From assembly GCA_937879855.1 (NCBI GenBank), contig CALFMO010000006.1:310001-374000 (forward strand): a DNA stretch of 64,000 bases. The letters are read 5' to 3'. Below the pieces are notes generated by a model. That model had not been told where the DNA came from. It saw only the letters and a list, made by a program, of their open reading frames with translations, and searched no databases. Shown here piece after piece: positions 44,391-53,125 of the stretch. Position numbers and translations under genes: made by a program. The stretch is from an uncultured Acidobacteriaceae bacterium. Its GTDB lineage: Bacteria; Acidobacteriota; Terriglobia; Terriglobales; Acidobacteriaceae. Every line of letters begins with the position of its first letter. Within the stretch, counting starts at the first letter, position 1.

Positions 44391-44563
44391 GCAACAGGGC
44401 TTAAACTCGTAGCTGAGCCGTAAAACTGAGTTACGAACCTGCTTCGCGGGGATGAACAATGATGCCGACGCGGCTCAAATTACCCACTGAGAAGCGTAAT
44501 GACATAAAGTGAATCAGGTGATCAGGCTGGCACATGGTCTCGAAGTGTCATTTTATCTTTTTC

Positions 44564-45853
44564 TTAGTGTGGAACACTTTCCGCGTTCTGATTCAGTTCC
44601 CGCTGAAGCTGAAGGATCTGACGCAGTGAATCCAGGCTCTGCGTAGTCGACACAGGACTGCGGTCAGCGTGAGTCAATATCTGTTTGGTGCCGCGATCCA
44701 GTATCACGTAGATCGGGGTATTCGCATCCACCGAAACAACGATCCGTTCTGTGAGGTTTAGTCTAGCGATCTCTTGATCGGCGGACTCTCCGATGTTGGT
44801 GCCGAGCCGCTCTCGGACCAGGTCGCCTTCGCTCAAAGGCCCATTGAGGCCACCGCTGCGGCCAGCGAATACCGCGCCCACCTGCCCAATTCCTGACAAA
44901 GATCTGATAAGGACGTTCTTGCCCGTATTTTTCCCCTCAACCTTCCCTTTCAATGGTCGGAGGCGCAAATCGGTGGCAACCGCGTCGATGGATGTGGATG
45001 ATCCATCCGGCATCAACAGTGAATCAAACCTGATCGAAAGATACCCGGAACGATCGGCTTGTTCAATATGGCCCAATGCTTTGGAGCCAGCCGGTACGAC
45101 AATTTCGCCGTCCTTCTGGTAGTTGTATTGGACGACGGCGATTACTGGAGTCTTAACCGCAGTGCTGGCAGCTGCCTCAAGCGTTGCACGAAGGCGCGTG
45201 CCGGTCGGCAGGCCTAGCCCGGGGGCATCTGCCTCGGCCGGGTTATTCGACGGTGTGGAGATCTCCTTGTGCACGAAAACGAGCGACGGTTGGTCATGCT
45301 CTTTCTTAGGCACCTCCTCAACGGATTCGGCTGAGTCCGCCCATTGATTGTGAGAGGGGTGCTCGGCGCTCGCCTCGCTATCAAATGGGGGGATAGAACC
45401 CAGAGTGCCACCTGGGGGGATTCTCGTTTCGGAGGATTTGGCAGTCTGGCTGATTGCCGTTCGCTGAACATCCTGCTCTCCGATAAGTCCATCTTGCGAG
45501 TCTTTAACCGCCGTCCGGCCAGACTCTGTAATCGGGAACAGGCTCTTGTCCGACTCTGGATTTTCGCTGGGTTGGTTGAGTGCGACCTGACGACCAACCG
45601 TCTTGGTCAGCTTTGCTTTATGAGCTGGAAAGGAGATCAGGATGAAAAGGAGCAAAACAACGATTGCCGCGCCTCCACTTAAGAGAACGACTTTATTTTG
45701 CTTCAACGGCTGAGCATTTCCCTGCTTGGCACGCACGGCAAACGCACCGGTCTGGCCTGGTAAGGGAGGCGCTGCGCCCTCTTCGATGATCGGTATTTTT
45801 TCTGCTACTACGGAAGCTGCATTGTCGGAGTTCGTGGCGCGTGGGGTTGTCAT
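44564..45853 (-). CDS. VirB10/TrbI-like protein
   Basis: 429 aa. Cytoplasmic start, one membrane helix at ~54-70 (VVLLSGGAAIVVLLLFILIS), a long polar linker, then the C-terminal VirB10 beta-barrel domain ('LPTGTRLRATLEAAASTAVK', 'IVVPAGSKALGHI', 'GYLSIRFDSLLMPDG'). VirB10 spans both membranes and senses ATP use by the ATPases. Overlaps VirB9 by four bases. Confidence 0.9.
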   Translation of the reverse strand: MTTPRATNSDNAASVVAEKIPIIEEGAAPPLPGQTGAFAVRAKQGNAQPLKQNKVVLLSGGAAIVVLLLFILISFPAHKAKLTKTVGRQVALNQPSENPESDKSLFPITESGRTAVKDSQDGLIGEQDVQRTAISQTAKSSETRIPPGGTLGSIPPFDSEASAEHPSHNQWADSAESVEEVPKKEHDQPSLVFVHKEISTPSNNPAEADAPGLGLPTGTRLRATLEAAASTAVKTPVIAVVQYNYQKDGEIVVPAGSKALGHIEQADRSGYLSIRFDSLLMPDGSSTSIDAVATDLRLRPLKGKVEGKNTGKNVLIRSLSGIGQVGAVFAGRSGGLNGPLSEGDLVRERLGTNIGESADQEIARLNLTERIVVSVDANTPIYVILDRGTKQILTHADRSPVSTTQSLDSLRQILQLQRELNQNAESVPH

Positions 45854-46797
45854 TGTGCGGTCCTCCCGATAGGGGCTGTGAACGAGACTGGAACAAGAAC
45901 AGGATGGTCGACCTGTTCGACTTGCGCGATCTGAAGCAACAGCTGCTCGCTTGATTCTTTGAAAGACGGGCGCTCAAACAGCACAACGCCATCCGCTCGC
46001 TCGCCAGGTTCCAGGCGGAGATTGGTCATGCTGTACTCGTCAATTCCGACCGGTTCAGCTTTGATCTTGCTGTCATTCTTCTGTTTTAGCGGCCCGGCAA
46101 GCCTTAACTGGGGTGGAAGGAGTTCAAGCGTTGAATCTGAGTTATTCATGACCGAGAAGGCGACGATCATCCGATCGCCGTTTTCACTCACCTGGCCGAC
46201 GGAGACCCGTAGCTGCTTACCAATCCATCGGGAAATCGAGGTTTTTGTTTGCTTGAGTAGTTGTTGTTCGATCCATGCAGCTGCTTGATCCGGCTTCACA
46301 ACCGGTGGAGCCGTCTCGGAGTTCAAGGTTCGCGTTTCTCCGACTGCGAAGCTAGACGCCGTCGATGGAATCATGAAACTGTGCGGGCGCTCGTAGTCCA
46401 GGAAAAAATCGACGGCACCTCCGCTGGGCTTTCCGTTGCTCACGAGATGCAAAGGAATTTCGTGTCCGGATTTGGTGGTGATCAATGCATTGGTCTCACT
46501 CGATTTGGCCGTCAGCGGTTTCAGGAAAACCAGTCGCGGCTCCGCTTCGGAGTGCTCGGCCTTAAACGTCTGGGGATCTCCAAGAACAACGGAACTAACT
46601 TCTTCCGGCAGTCGCACAGAGCTGACGAAACCGGGACGCAAATGTAGAACGGTCACGCTCTGTGTGTCGATCGTGAGCTGACTTACATGAGGCTGAGGCG
46701 GGCTGGCAACGGCCTTGTCCGTTTGGCCGACCACGTGCCCGGTTATCACCGTGGCAAGTAAGGGCACAGTTATAAGAATCGAGCGCACTTTCATCAT
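45850..46797 (-). CDS. VirB9-like protein
   Basis: 315 aa. Signal peptide (1-25), then 'VTVLHLRPGFVSSVRLPEEV', 'VVLGDPQTF' and 'RLVFLKPLTAKSSETNALI', the N-terminal VirB9 pattern. The C-terminal half (LRVSVGQVSENGDRMIVAFS ... DGVVLFERPSF) differs from classical VirB9. Lies directly upstream of VirB10, as expected for its core-complex partner. Confidence 0.75.
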   Translation of the reverse strand: MMKVRSILITVPLLATVITGHVVGQTDKAVASPPQPHVSQLTIDTQSVTVLHLRPGFVSSVRLPEEVSSVVLGDPQTFKAEHSEAEPRLVFLKPLTAKSSETNALITTKSGHEIPLHLVSNGKPSGGAVDFFLDYERPHSFMIPSTASSFAVGETRTLNSETAPPVVKPDQAAAWIEQQLLKQTKTSISRWIGKQLRVSVGQVSENGDRMIVAFSVMNNSDSTLELLPPQLRLAGPLKQKNDSKIKAEPVGIDEYSMTNLRLEPGERADGVVLFERPSFKESSEQLLLQIAQVEQVDHPVLVPVSFTAPIGRTAQ

Positions 46798-46997
46798 TTT
46801 TCTCCTGATAAAACTCGCATGGCGCAGTTAACACCCTCCTGCATCCGCGTGGTCGGAAATGCCGTTGCACAAAAATCTTTCAAGTGGGCATCGACATTTT
46901 CATTTTGTTCCGCCAAGAATTGCCTAAAAGACTCTCGGCCCCTTTGCATATCCTCCACGGCGATTGCACGATGTTTAAAAAAAGCCCAAGGGTTCAT
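46794..46997 (-). CDS. Small hypothetical protein (67 aa)
   Basis: Starts at ATG 46,997 in an ATGA overlap with the VirB1 gene and ends in an overlap with the VirB9-like gene. Helical, charged (EDMQRGRESFRQFLAEQNEN), two cysteines. Position could suggest a VirB7-like role, but there is no lipoprotein signal. Confidence 0.6.
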   Translation of the reverse strand: MNPWAFFKHRAIAVEDMQRGRESFRQFLAEQNENVDAHLKDFCATAFPTTRMQEGVNCAMRVLSGEK

Positions 46998-47503
46998 CGA
47001 CTTTTTCTGCTTTCGGCTTCTGAGAGTTGCCGCCGATGCGCACCGATCGGTTGGCGTACATATTTCGCGCGTACCTGCGCCACGTATGCAACCACGTCCG
47101 GATTCTTGTAGTTGAGACCCTTCGTACCGACAACGTATTCACCCGCATAATAGGCCGCCGCTACCAGCCGCAAGTCCCCTTGGAACCTGTGAATTAGCCA
47201 CGCCAGGTAACGCACCCCTCCCCAGATGTTCTGCTTGACATTGCACCGATCGGTCACGCCTAGCCAGAGGGCTGTTTGCGGCATCAGTTGCATCATCCCC
47301 ACGGCTCCCTTCGGGGACACGGTGCAAGGATTCCAACCGGATTCTTGTTGCACGATTGAGCGCACCAACGCGACAGGGACGTGGTACTCGAGCGCGTACG
47401 CAGCTACGTAATACTCGCCTTCAGCACGGCTTCTATCGGTTTGAGCAAGAGCGCAGGCACTTGATGTGCCCAAGGTGAACAGGAAAAGCAGTAGCCGGAT
47501 CAT
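46994..47503 (-). CDS. VirB1-like lytic transglycosylase
   Basis: 169 aa. Signal peptide (1-20) and SLT domain with catalytic Glu54 in IVQQESGWNP, then 'GAVGMMQLMPQTALWLGV' and 'AAYYAGEYVVG'. Opens peptidoglycan for the secretion apparatus. Overlaps both neighbours by four bases. Confidence 0.9.
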   Translation of the reverse strand: MIRLLLFLFTLGTSSACALAQTDRSRAEGEYYVAAYALEYHVPVALVRSIVQQESGWNPCTVSPKGAVGMMQLMPQTALWLGVTDRCNVKQNIWGGVRYLAWLIHRFQGDLRLVAAAYYAGEYVVGTKGLNYKNPDVVAYVAQVRAKYVRQPIGAHRRQLSEAESRKSR

Positions 47504-48510
47504 GCGACTCTTCCTCCCAAAGTGGCAGCTGTGTAGTGCTGAGCGTCGTAGATCAAACTGGCAAAGCCATCTCTCAAGAGCAGCTTTCGCCGATCCGCTT
47601 CGGTTTTGGCCAACAGCGGCAGCAGGGTATCTCTCATTTGCGGCGTGACTTCCTCCACTCCTAACAATCGCAGGGCCTGTGCCAAATCCAGAATTTCCGA
47701 AACTGAGGGCGCCTTTTCGAGGCTCCAGCCGCGAAGTGCCTGGGCCAGGCCCGCCATGCCAGCGTGGAATTCCTGACTTGCTTCGGGGGTTCGGCGCGCC
47801 ACAATTTCAGCTTCTCGCTCAGCCGTTGGGTGTTCGATTCGCAGATAAAGACTGCGTCGGCGCAAGGGGTCTCCAATCCGTCTTTCCTCGTTCGAGGTGA
47901 GTGCAACGAAAGGAATGCTTCTACCCTTGACGGTACCGAGTTTAGGGATACTCAGCTGCCACACGCTGAGCAATTCAAGGAGCATGGCCTCAAATGCCTG
48001 GTCTACCTTGTCGACTTCATCAATCAAGAGCACACATGGCTTCTCGTATTGCAGGGCCCGCAGCAGTGGGCCTGCGCAGAAGAATTGCTGCCCATGCAAT
48101 TCTCTCCGCAGCAGCTCCCAATCGACCTCCGCTGCCTTGCTTTTGAGTTCAACGCACAGCCTTTGTAGCGGCTCATCGAACTTGCCGATAGCTTTTTCTT
48201 CGTTGATCCCTTGGTAGCATTGCAGGCGTTCGACGGTGGTACAGGCCGCATTTGCAACCGCATAAGCAAGCTCAGTCTTTCCGCTGCCGGGAGGCCCTTC
48301 TAAGAGAAGCGGCTTTTGAAGCCGCGCGGCGAGAAATACCGTAGAAGTTGCCACCGGATCCGCGATATACCCGCTTGTACGCAGCCCGTTCTCAACCTCG
48401 CAAACAGAAGAAAACAACTCACTCCTCCGTCCAGGGCCGCTTAAAATTCCAGGCCCGAGCGTGGAGAAGGTAATGCCAAACAAAATTTCGGTCAAATCGT
48501 CCAGATTCAA
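47500..48510 (-). CDS. MoxR-type AAA+ ATPase (transfer operon)
   Basis: 336 aa. Walker A GPPGSGKT at 72-79, Walker B VLLIDEVDK at 160-168, sensor 'FVALTSNEERRI' and 'DPLRRRSLYLRIEHPTA'. Promoter-proximal gene of the VirB1-VirB10 operon. A MoxR ATPase is not a standard conjugation component; no VWA gene is beside it. VirB11 is absent from the window, but this protein belongs to another AAA+ branch. Confidence 0.85.
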   Translation of the reverse strand: MNLDDLTEILFGITFSTLGPGILSGPGRRSELFSSVCEVENGLRTSGYIADPVATSTVFLAARLQKPLLLEGPPGSGKTELAYAVANAACTTVERLQCYQGINEEKAIGKFDEPLQRLCVELKSKAAEVDWELLRRELHGQQFFCAGPLLRALQYEKPCVLLIDEVDKVDQAFEAMLLELLSVWQLSIPKLGTVKGRSIPFVALTSNEERRIGDPLRRRSLYLRIEHPTAEREAEIVARRTPEASQEFHAGMAGLAQALRGWSLEKAPSVSEILDLAQALRLLGVEEVTPQMRDTLLPLLAKTEADRRKLLLRDGFASLIYDAQHYTAATLGGRVA

Positions 48511-48575
48511 GCACTCAATTTGACGACAGCGGAGACCCAGGTTAAAAACGGCAAGGCAACTAAGGACGGCGCGTT

Positions 48576-48860
48576 ATGAGCACACCCGAATCCGCAGCAA
48601 ATCTTGTCGAAATGCCTGCACCTAGCCATTCGGCTATTGGATCTCACCAGAGACCGAAACGTTTGCTTAACGTAAGCGACGTAGCCCAATGGCTGGATGT
48701 CAGTGAAGGATGGGTTCGGGATCACGCCTCAGGGCGCCGGCATCCCCATTTGCGCGCAATTAAGTTAGGTTCTTCAAGAAGCAAGGGATTATGGAAATTT
48801 CGCGAAGAAGACGTTCAAGAATTCATCGAAGAGCGAGCCAGAGACAACCGAGTGAAGTAA
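48576..48860 (+). CDS. Excisionase-family HTH protein
   Basis: 94 aa, AAGGA nine bases upstream. Residues ~28-85 form a MerR-like HTH_17 domain (LLNVSDVAQWLDVSEGWVRD, then WKFREEDVQEFIEERA). Such proteins act as excisionases or regulators of integrative elements. Divergent from the transfer operon with only 65 bases between, so it may control both. The following 357 bases (48,861-49,217) contain no gene I can support. Confidence 0.8.
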   Translation: MSTPESAANLVEMPAPSHSAIGSHQRPKRLLNVSDVAQWLDVSEGWVRDHASGRRHPHLRAIKLGSSRSKGLWKFREEDVQEFIEERARDNRVK

Positions 48861-49217
48861 CTTCTGTTTACCTCAATCACCAACGCAAGAACCTCGCAGT
48901 ACTGCCATCTTTCTACCGCATTCTTCAGCCCTCAGACACTCGTCATCGAGAAGGGTGCTTTCTGTCACAGTCTTCAACAGTGACCGGCCGCAGAGCACCC
49001 CACTCAGTTGTGACGCTCTTTGGGGCATCTGAGGGCGCTTCCGGCGCATGGCGCGGTCATCCGAGGGAAAAACGGGCATGTTCTGGAGCGAAGGTAGCGG
49101 TCAGAAATCCACCTCGTCCAATGCCATTTTAGGCGCTGCCAATTTTGGCATGGTGCAAACGAAACAAATCGTTCGTTGTTTGGTTACAAATCCGTTCACC
49201 GCGAGGGGCATTAACGA

Positions 49218-49478
49218 TCACTGAGGCCGAGAGGGATTTTGTGGTGTCTGGAATTGGCTGCGGAAATTGGCGTAAAGTTCATCCACGTCGTTTAAAAACG
49301 TCTGTAGTGCGCCCTGCGAACGAATAGTGCTAAGTACCTCATCGTTCTGTACTAAGCGCAATGTGAATGCACCGGGAGCCTTCTCGACCAGCACAAACAT
49401 TAATGCCATCACCTCTTTTGCGGCATTTGGGTCGTCGGGATGGCCACTCATATTCCGGATGTCCCTTCCGCGTTTCAT
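49218..49478 (-). CDS. Hypothetical protein
   Basis: 86 aa from ATG 49,478 (MKRGRDIRNMSGHPDDPNAA), AAGGAG ten bases upstream; a GTG 14 codons earlier is possible. Compact alpha/beta with 'APGAFTLRLVQNDEVLSTIR' and a C-terminal helix. Unknown. Confidence 0.55.
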   Translation of the reverse strand: MKRGRDIRNMSGHPDDPNAAKEVMALMFVLVEKAPGAFTLRLVQNDEVLSTIRSQGALQTFLNDVDELYANFRSQFQTPQNPSRPQ

Positions 49479-49520
49479 CTCTGGAATTCTCCTTTCGAGT
49501 GCATGAGTGCTGGTGGTCAC

Positions 49521-50102
49521 TTAGACAAGAGCGCACACTAGTTTTCGTTTAGTGCTATTTTTCAGCATCCAGTTCCATTGAATGACACGCTTACCCGGAT
49601 ATATGGCCTCAGCCTTTTCCCTGGGCCATGCTATGCCCCACACGTGACTGACCAGTTGAGTATTGTTGTCAATTGCCTCTAGCGGGCAATCCTGTATGAC
49701 AGATGTGTAGTGTTGGATAAAGGGCTGCCAGAATGCGTTCGATGATAGTCGGCTCACCTCTACCCGATGTGGAGATAGTGCCTCTATGAATTCCGCACGA
49801 AATCTTGTGTACGTCATGAAATCATGCAGCGGCTCGAGTTGAAATTCGGCGACGGTGACACCGGAATTTTGATGCTCAGTTTCGTAAGCGTCAAAGTGCC
49901 TCAGAATCATTTGCGAATCTGGACCCCGCAGTTTGGGATGCACCGCCCAATCGCAGGACAACTTGAATGCTCGGAATTGGCCCAAGGTTTTCTGTTGCTC
50001 TAAGAGTTTGCGCGCTTCTACCAGAATATAGACCACTTGCCTCTCGCTTACGATTTCCTGGTCCAATTCGAAATGCAATTTGCTGGTGATGTCGTGTTTC
50101 AT
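49521..50102 (-). CDS. Hypothetical protein
   Basis: About 193 aa from ATG 50,102 (MKHDITSKLHFELDQEIV); the frame is open to 50,213. Soluble alpha/beta with 'RQVVYILVEARKLLEQQ' and many aromatic residues. No family recognised. Last gene of the DUF3800 operon. Confidence 0.55.
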   Translation of the reverse strand: MKHDITSKLHFELDQEIVSERQVVYILVEARKLLEQQKTLGQFRAFKLSCDWAVHPKLRGPDSQMILRHFDAYETEHQNSGVTVAEFQLEPLHDFMTYTRFRAEFIEALSPHRVEVSRLSSNAFWQPFIQHYTSVIQDCPLEAIDNNTQLVSHVWGIAWPREKAEAIYPGKRVIQWNWMLKNSTKRKLVCALV

Positions 50103-50227
50103 GCGATGACAAAATGATAAACCTCGCTCCGCGAGGTGATACGAAAACATTCTCACTAAAGGATTAGTCCGAAGCAGGTTGATTGGGTGATAACGGGCGG
50201 TTGCACAATGCATGGAGAAACACCGTT

Positions 50228-50356
50228 CTAATGGTTTTCGCCAGAAGCACGGTCCGAAGCGGAAGGTTTCTTCTTAGCCTTCCGTTTTTTCGTTTCCTTC
50301 TCCTCGTCCAGCGCGGCTTTTATCTCATCATGGGAAACACTAATCAGGTTTTGCAT
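50228..50356 (-). CDS. Small basic protein (42 aa)
   Basis: ATG 50,356 to TAG 50,228: starts MQNLISVSHDEIKAALDEEK and continues with a lysine-rich tail (KKRKAKKKPSASDRAS). Lies 18 bases after the preceding stop. The helix plus basic tail suggests nucleic-acid or partner binding. The Lys codons form a plus-strand hairpin with a T run that could be mistaken for a terminator. Confidence 0.55.
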   Translation of the reverse strand: MQNLISVSHDEIKAALDEEKETKKRKAKKKPSASDRASGENH

Positions 50357-50374
50357 GGTGCGATCAAAGTTCCC

Positions 50375-50566
50375 CTATTTGTTGCGCCTAGGGACCTTAA
50401 GTAAATCCGAAATGGTATTGTCCAGTTTCATCTGCTCCTCTGGTATTCCCTTTTCTCGCCATATCGACACTCGATGAAAATCCGCTGCCGCGGCTTCGAA
50501 ATGTTCGGATTCCAATGTCGACTCGGCTTTTAGGAATTCAAACAAAAGGCTATCAATTGTTTTCAT
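50375..50566 (-). CDS. Small hypothetical protein (63 aa)
   Basis: Begins MKTIDSLLFEFLKAESTLES at ATG 50,566, overlapping the DUF3800 stop (ATGA). Helical throughout (EHFEAAAADFHRVSIWREKG). Translation is probably coupled to DUF3800, which hints at a partner or antidote, but there is no direct evidence. Confidence 0.6.
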   Translation of the reverse strand: MKTIDSLLFEFLKAESTLESEHFEAAAADFHRVSIWREKGIPEEQMKLDNTISDLLKVPRRNK

Positions 50567-51198
50567 CGCTGGTCTGTTACCGGTTGGCATACTCTTCTGC
50601 GTTGAAACCAGGCAACCATATCCGCTGCCTGCAACGGCAACATTTGCTCGTCATCTTTGAAGTCGGGCGTGCTCCCAAAAAATGGACGAGCGTATGGTGG
50701 GAAAGCGGCTCTAATGTCGTTGTACCACCCCACAGCTTCCCTCCCTACGTCTCCCTGTTCATCGAAAACGAAGTCCACACCCTGAGGATTGTCGATTCTT
50801 TCTCCCCACGCATACATGATTTTTATAATTTCATAGAACAGCGCCTTGTATGGGTTAGGAATGAATTTTGCAAGTTCGCTGTTTCTTGCAAACTTTGTGT
50901 ACTCAGACCATTTTGCATGCGCCGCAAGCGCGATGGGCTGGTAAGCGTGTATCACCTCCGCCAATGAGATCAATTTGGTATCAATTTCGTCGGTAGTCCA
51001 ACCCTCGAATTGTCCGCCCTCGAAATGGTTCCCAGTTTCCTTCATATGCAAATAGGAAATTGGTTTTCCCTTTGCCAATTCTGCTGCCCAAGCCTCAGAA
51101 AACTTAGCCCACAATTCGGCGGGCAAAACGTAACCCGCGAGTACGAACACCGGAGCAGCGGGCTCACTTCCGCTATCGTCTACAAAACCTTTTAACAT
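50563..51198 (-). CDS. DUF3800 protein
   Basis: 211 aa from ATG 51,198 (MLKGFVDDSGSEPAAP). Motifs of the RNase H-like DUF3800 family: 'FVDDSGS' near the start, 'VDFVFDEQGD' and 'LPLQAADMVAW' near the end, supplying the acidic residues. DUF3800 proteins occur widely on phages and islands, often in defence neighbourhoods; activity not established. Heads a four-gene leftward operon. Confidence 0.8.
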   Translation of the reverse strand: MLKGFVDDSGSEPAAPVFVLAGYVLPAELWAKFSEAWAAELAKGKPISYLHMKETGNHFEGGQFEGWTTDEIDTKLISLAEVIHAYQPIALAAHAKWSEYTKFARNSELAKFIPNPYKALFYEIIKIMYAWGERIDNPQGVDFVFDEQGDVGREAVGWYNDIRAAFPPYARPFFGSTPDFKDDEQMLPLQAADMVAWFQRRRVCQPVTDQR

Positions 51199-51455
51199 CA
51201 GGAGGCGCTTCCTTTGTCTGTGCGGAGTAGCATAGCCACAGACGAGCGCGCGCATATTTGAGGGCTCACCTACACCCCCCCGCTAGAGGCATCTTTTGCA
51301 CTTGCCGCGTGATTCCGTAAGTATATTAATGCCTTCATTTGTTCCTCCCTTGTTTCTGTGGAATACCGCAGAAGAGGGAAGATTATGTCTTGTAGGGACA
51401 AAGGGTGGACAAATGTTTTCTGCCAGGAATGTAGTCGCTGTCAGAGACAGTGAAC

Positions 51456-51545
51456 TGGCGGAGAGAGAGGGATTCGAACCCCCGGTGCCCGTTAAGGCAC
51501 GGACGCTTTCGAGGCGTCTGGTTTCAACCACTCACCCATCTCTCC
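51456..51545 (-). tRNA. tRNA-Ser(CGA)
   Basis: 90 nt on the minus strand: acceptor GGAGAGA/TCTCTCC, discriminator G and encoded CCA (51,456-51,458). The anticodon loop CTCGAAA lies in a GACGC/GCGTC stem, with a long variable arm (GTGCC/GGCAC) typical of class II tRNA-Ser, and T-arm GGGGGTTCGAATCCCCC. All arms pair. It lies inside the element, near the integrase, and is not a copy of the attachment-site remnant. Confidence 0.95.
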
Positions 51546-51616
51546 GCGTGGTCGGCGCTCCAGCTAGTTTTCTTATTTTATCAGTTCGCCGGATTTTTAC
51601 TTATCGCCCGGCCTCC

Positions 51617-52819
51617 TCATTGAATGCTGCCGGCATCCTTGCGCCCTAAGCCAAGTATTTGATTGGCGATTTGATTCACCATGGCAAGCACTTCCGGACC
51701 CAGGGTGCGGGTGTAAAAGTCGAGCGTGGTTCGAGGATCGGTATGGCCAAGCTGGGCCTGCATATCGGTAGGATGTCCGTTGCTTTTCCCATGCGTCGAA
51801 AAGCTGCGGCGCAGGACCTGGAAACTGGGACGGAACTTCATTCCAAGCTGCTTGGCGATGGGATAGAGCCGCAGACGGGCCCAGTTGTCGGCCAGCATGG
51901 GCTTCGGACCGAGGAACTGGGCACGCTTCTCGGCCGGGAACATGAGAGCGTCGGGAGCAGTATTCTTGGCCTGCCGGCGCCATTGTTCGATCGCCTCCTG
52001 GACGATGTCAGGAATCGCCACCCAGCGGAAGTTGCTGCCGCCATAGCGGTTTTTGCGTTTGATCTTCTTGGGCTGAAACTGCCCCCGCCAGGCCGTGTTC
52101 ATGACCTTGAAGACCGAGCCCTGGCACGATTCCCAGGTGAGGGCAAAAAGTTCGCTAGGGCGCAAAGCACAGAAGCAGCCAATCAGGAAGATGGCGCGGT
52201 CGCGAACGTCCTCGATGCGAGCCAGCAGCTGCCCGTACATCTCGATGGGAAGTACATTTTTGTCGCGCTCTTCGATTTCCGGAACCACGGTTTTGCGGGC
52301 GACATTTTTCTCCAGCACGTCCTGATCGACCGCTTCGGCCAGCCCAGCCTTGATCAGGTCGCGTACGTGATAGACCACCCAGTAGGAATAGCCCTCGTTG
52401 GCCATTTTGTTCAGCAGCATCTGCACGCTGAACTTGGTGATGTCGTTCAGAGCCACACAACCGAAGACGGGGTAGATGTAACGGTCCAGATAATCGTGGT
52501 TCGACCGCACGGTGGCATCGCGCCAGTTCGCGCCGCGCATGGGAATGTAGACGGTGCGCATCCATTCCCCGAAAGTCATGGTGCCATCGGCGGGACGCGA
52601 AGTGGGGCTCGAACCGATGATTCTCAATTCCTGGCGGAGGATCTCTTCCGCATCCACCTTGCGCATCGACGGCTTGCGGCCCACGATGCGGGCGCGGTGG
52701 TGGCGCTTGGGCTTGTTGGTGGCCGCATCGGTCAGATAAACGTAATAGGAAATCTGCCAGCTGCCGCGGGAGGTGAGAGTGACCCTTCCCTGCTGATTGC
52801 GAGCGCGTCCGCGAGCCAT
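51617..52819 (-). CDS. int: ICE tyrosine integrase
   Basis: 400 aa, AAGGAG upstream. Basic N-terminus (MARGRARNQQGRVTL), core-binding domain (~80-180), and catalytic domain with Arg220 (CALRPSELFAL), QVLRRS at 334-339 (Gln where His is usual, Arg337), His359 (LGHTDPRTTLDFY) and nucleophile Tyr369. Lies 230 bases from the tRNA-Ser remnant, the usual place of an integrase next to its attachment site. Confidence 0.9.
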   Translation of the reverse strand: MARGRARNQQGRVTLTSRGSWQISYYVYLTDAATNKPKRHHRARIVGRKPSMRKVDAEEILRQELRIIGSSPTSRPADGTMTFGEWMRTVYIPMRGANWRDATVRSNHDYLDRYIYPVFGCVALNDITKFSVQMLLNKMANEGYSYWVVYHVRDLIKAGLAEAVDQDVLEKNVARKTVVPEIEERDKNVLPIEMYGQLLARIEDVRDRAIFLIGCFCALRPSELFALTWESCQGSVFKVMNTAWRGQFQPKKIKRKNRYGGSNFRWVAIPDIVQEAIEQWRRQAKNTAPDALMFPAEKRAQFLGPKPMLADNWARLRLYPIAKQLGMKFRPSFQVLRRSFSTHGKSNGHPTDMQAQLGHTDPRTTLDFYTRTLGPEVLAMVNQIANQILGLGRKDAGSIQ

Positions 52820-53050
52820 GGTGCTCCTTCAGTGGATCGGATTATTGCCAGCTTCGGAATTCGCGCAAATGCGCGTGATTTCCGAGGGCATAACGATCAC
52901 CGGAGGAGCTGGCGGCGGCTGTGGCCGTCGCCGTCTTTCATCAAATCCGGTTTTGCTTTCGAGGGGCGTGCTCAATCGCGGTTGAGAATTATGAACATAA
53001 TTGAACACGAGCTATGTCTAAGTCTCTGATTCCACGATGGTACGTCGATT

Positions 53051-53109
53051 TCTCGAAAGCGGACATACCTTAACGGGTATCGTGGGTTCAAATCCCACCC
53101 TCTCCGCCA
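53051..53109 (+). repeat. Attachment site: 3' half of a tRNA-Ser(CGA)
   Basis: Plus strand. Starts at the anticodon loop (TCTCGAAAGCGGAC) and continues with a variable arm (ATACC/GGTAT), T-arm GTGGGTTCAAATCCCAC, acceptor CCTCTCC, G and CCA ending at 53,109. The bases before it do not pair with the anticodon stem, so the 5' half is missing. This is the expected right junction of an element that recombines within a tRNA anticodon loop. The partner site lies left of the window. Confidence 0.85.
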
Positions 53110-53125
53110 TTAATCTTCAACGCTG

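Noticed and set aside
50250..50290. Rho-independent terminator (GGAAGG ... CCTTCC, T run) on the plus strand
   Set aside because: It coincides with lysine codons of the 42-aa minus-strand gene, and no plus-strand gene ends there.
51659..53029. 456-codon open frame on the plus strand opposite the integrase
   Set aside because: It mirrors the integrase gene, which has all catalytic motifs and a ribosome site. The mirror frame is an effect of GC-rich codons.
51456..53109. Intact tRNA-Ser and the tRNA-Ser remnant as the two attachment sites of a small 1.6-kb island
   Set aside because: They are inverted relative to each other and differ at many positions, so they cannot be the direct repeats that bound an integrated element.
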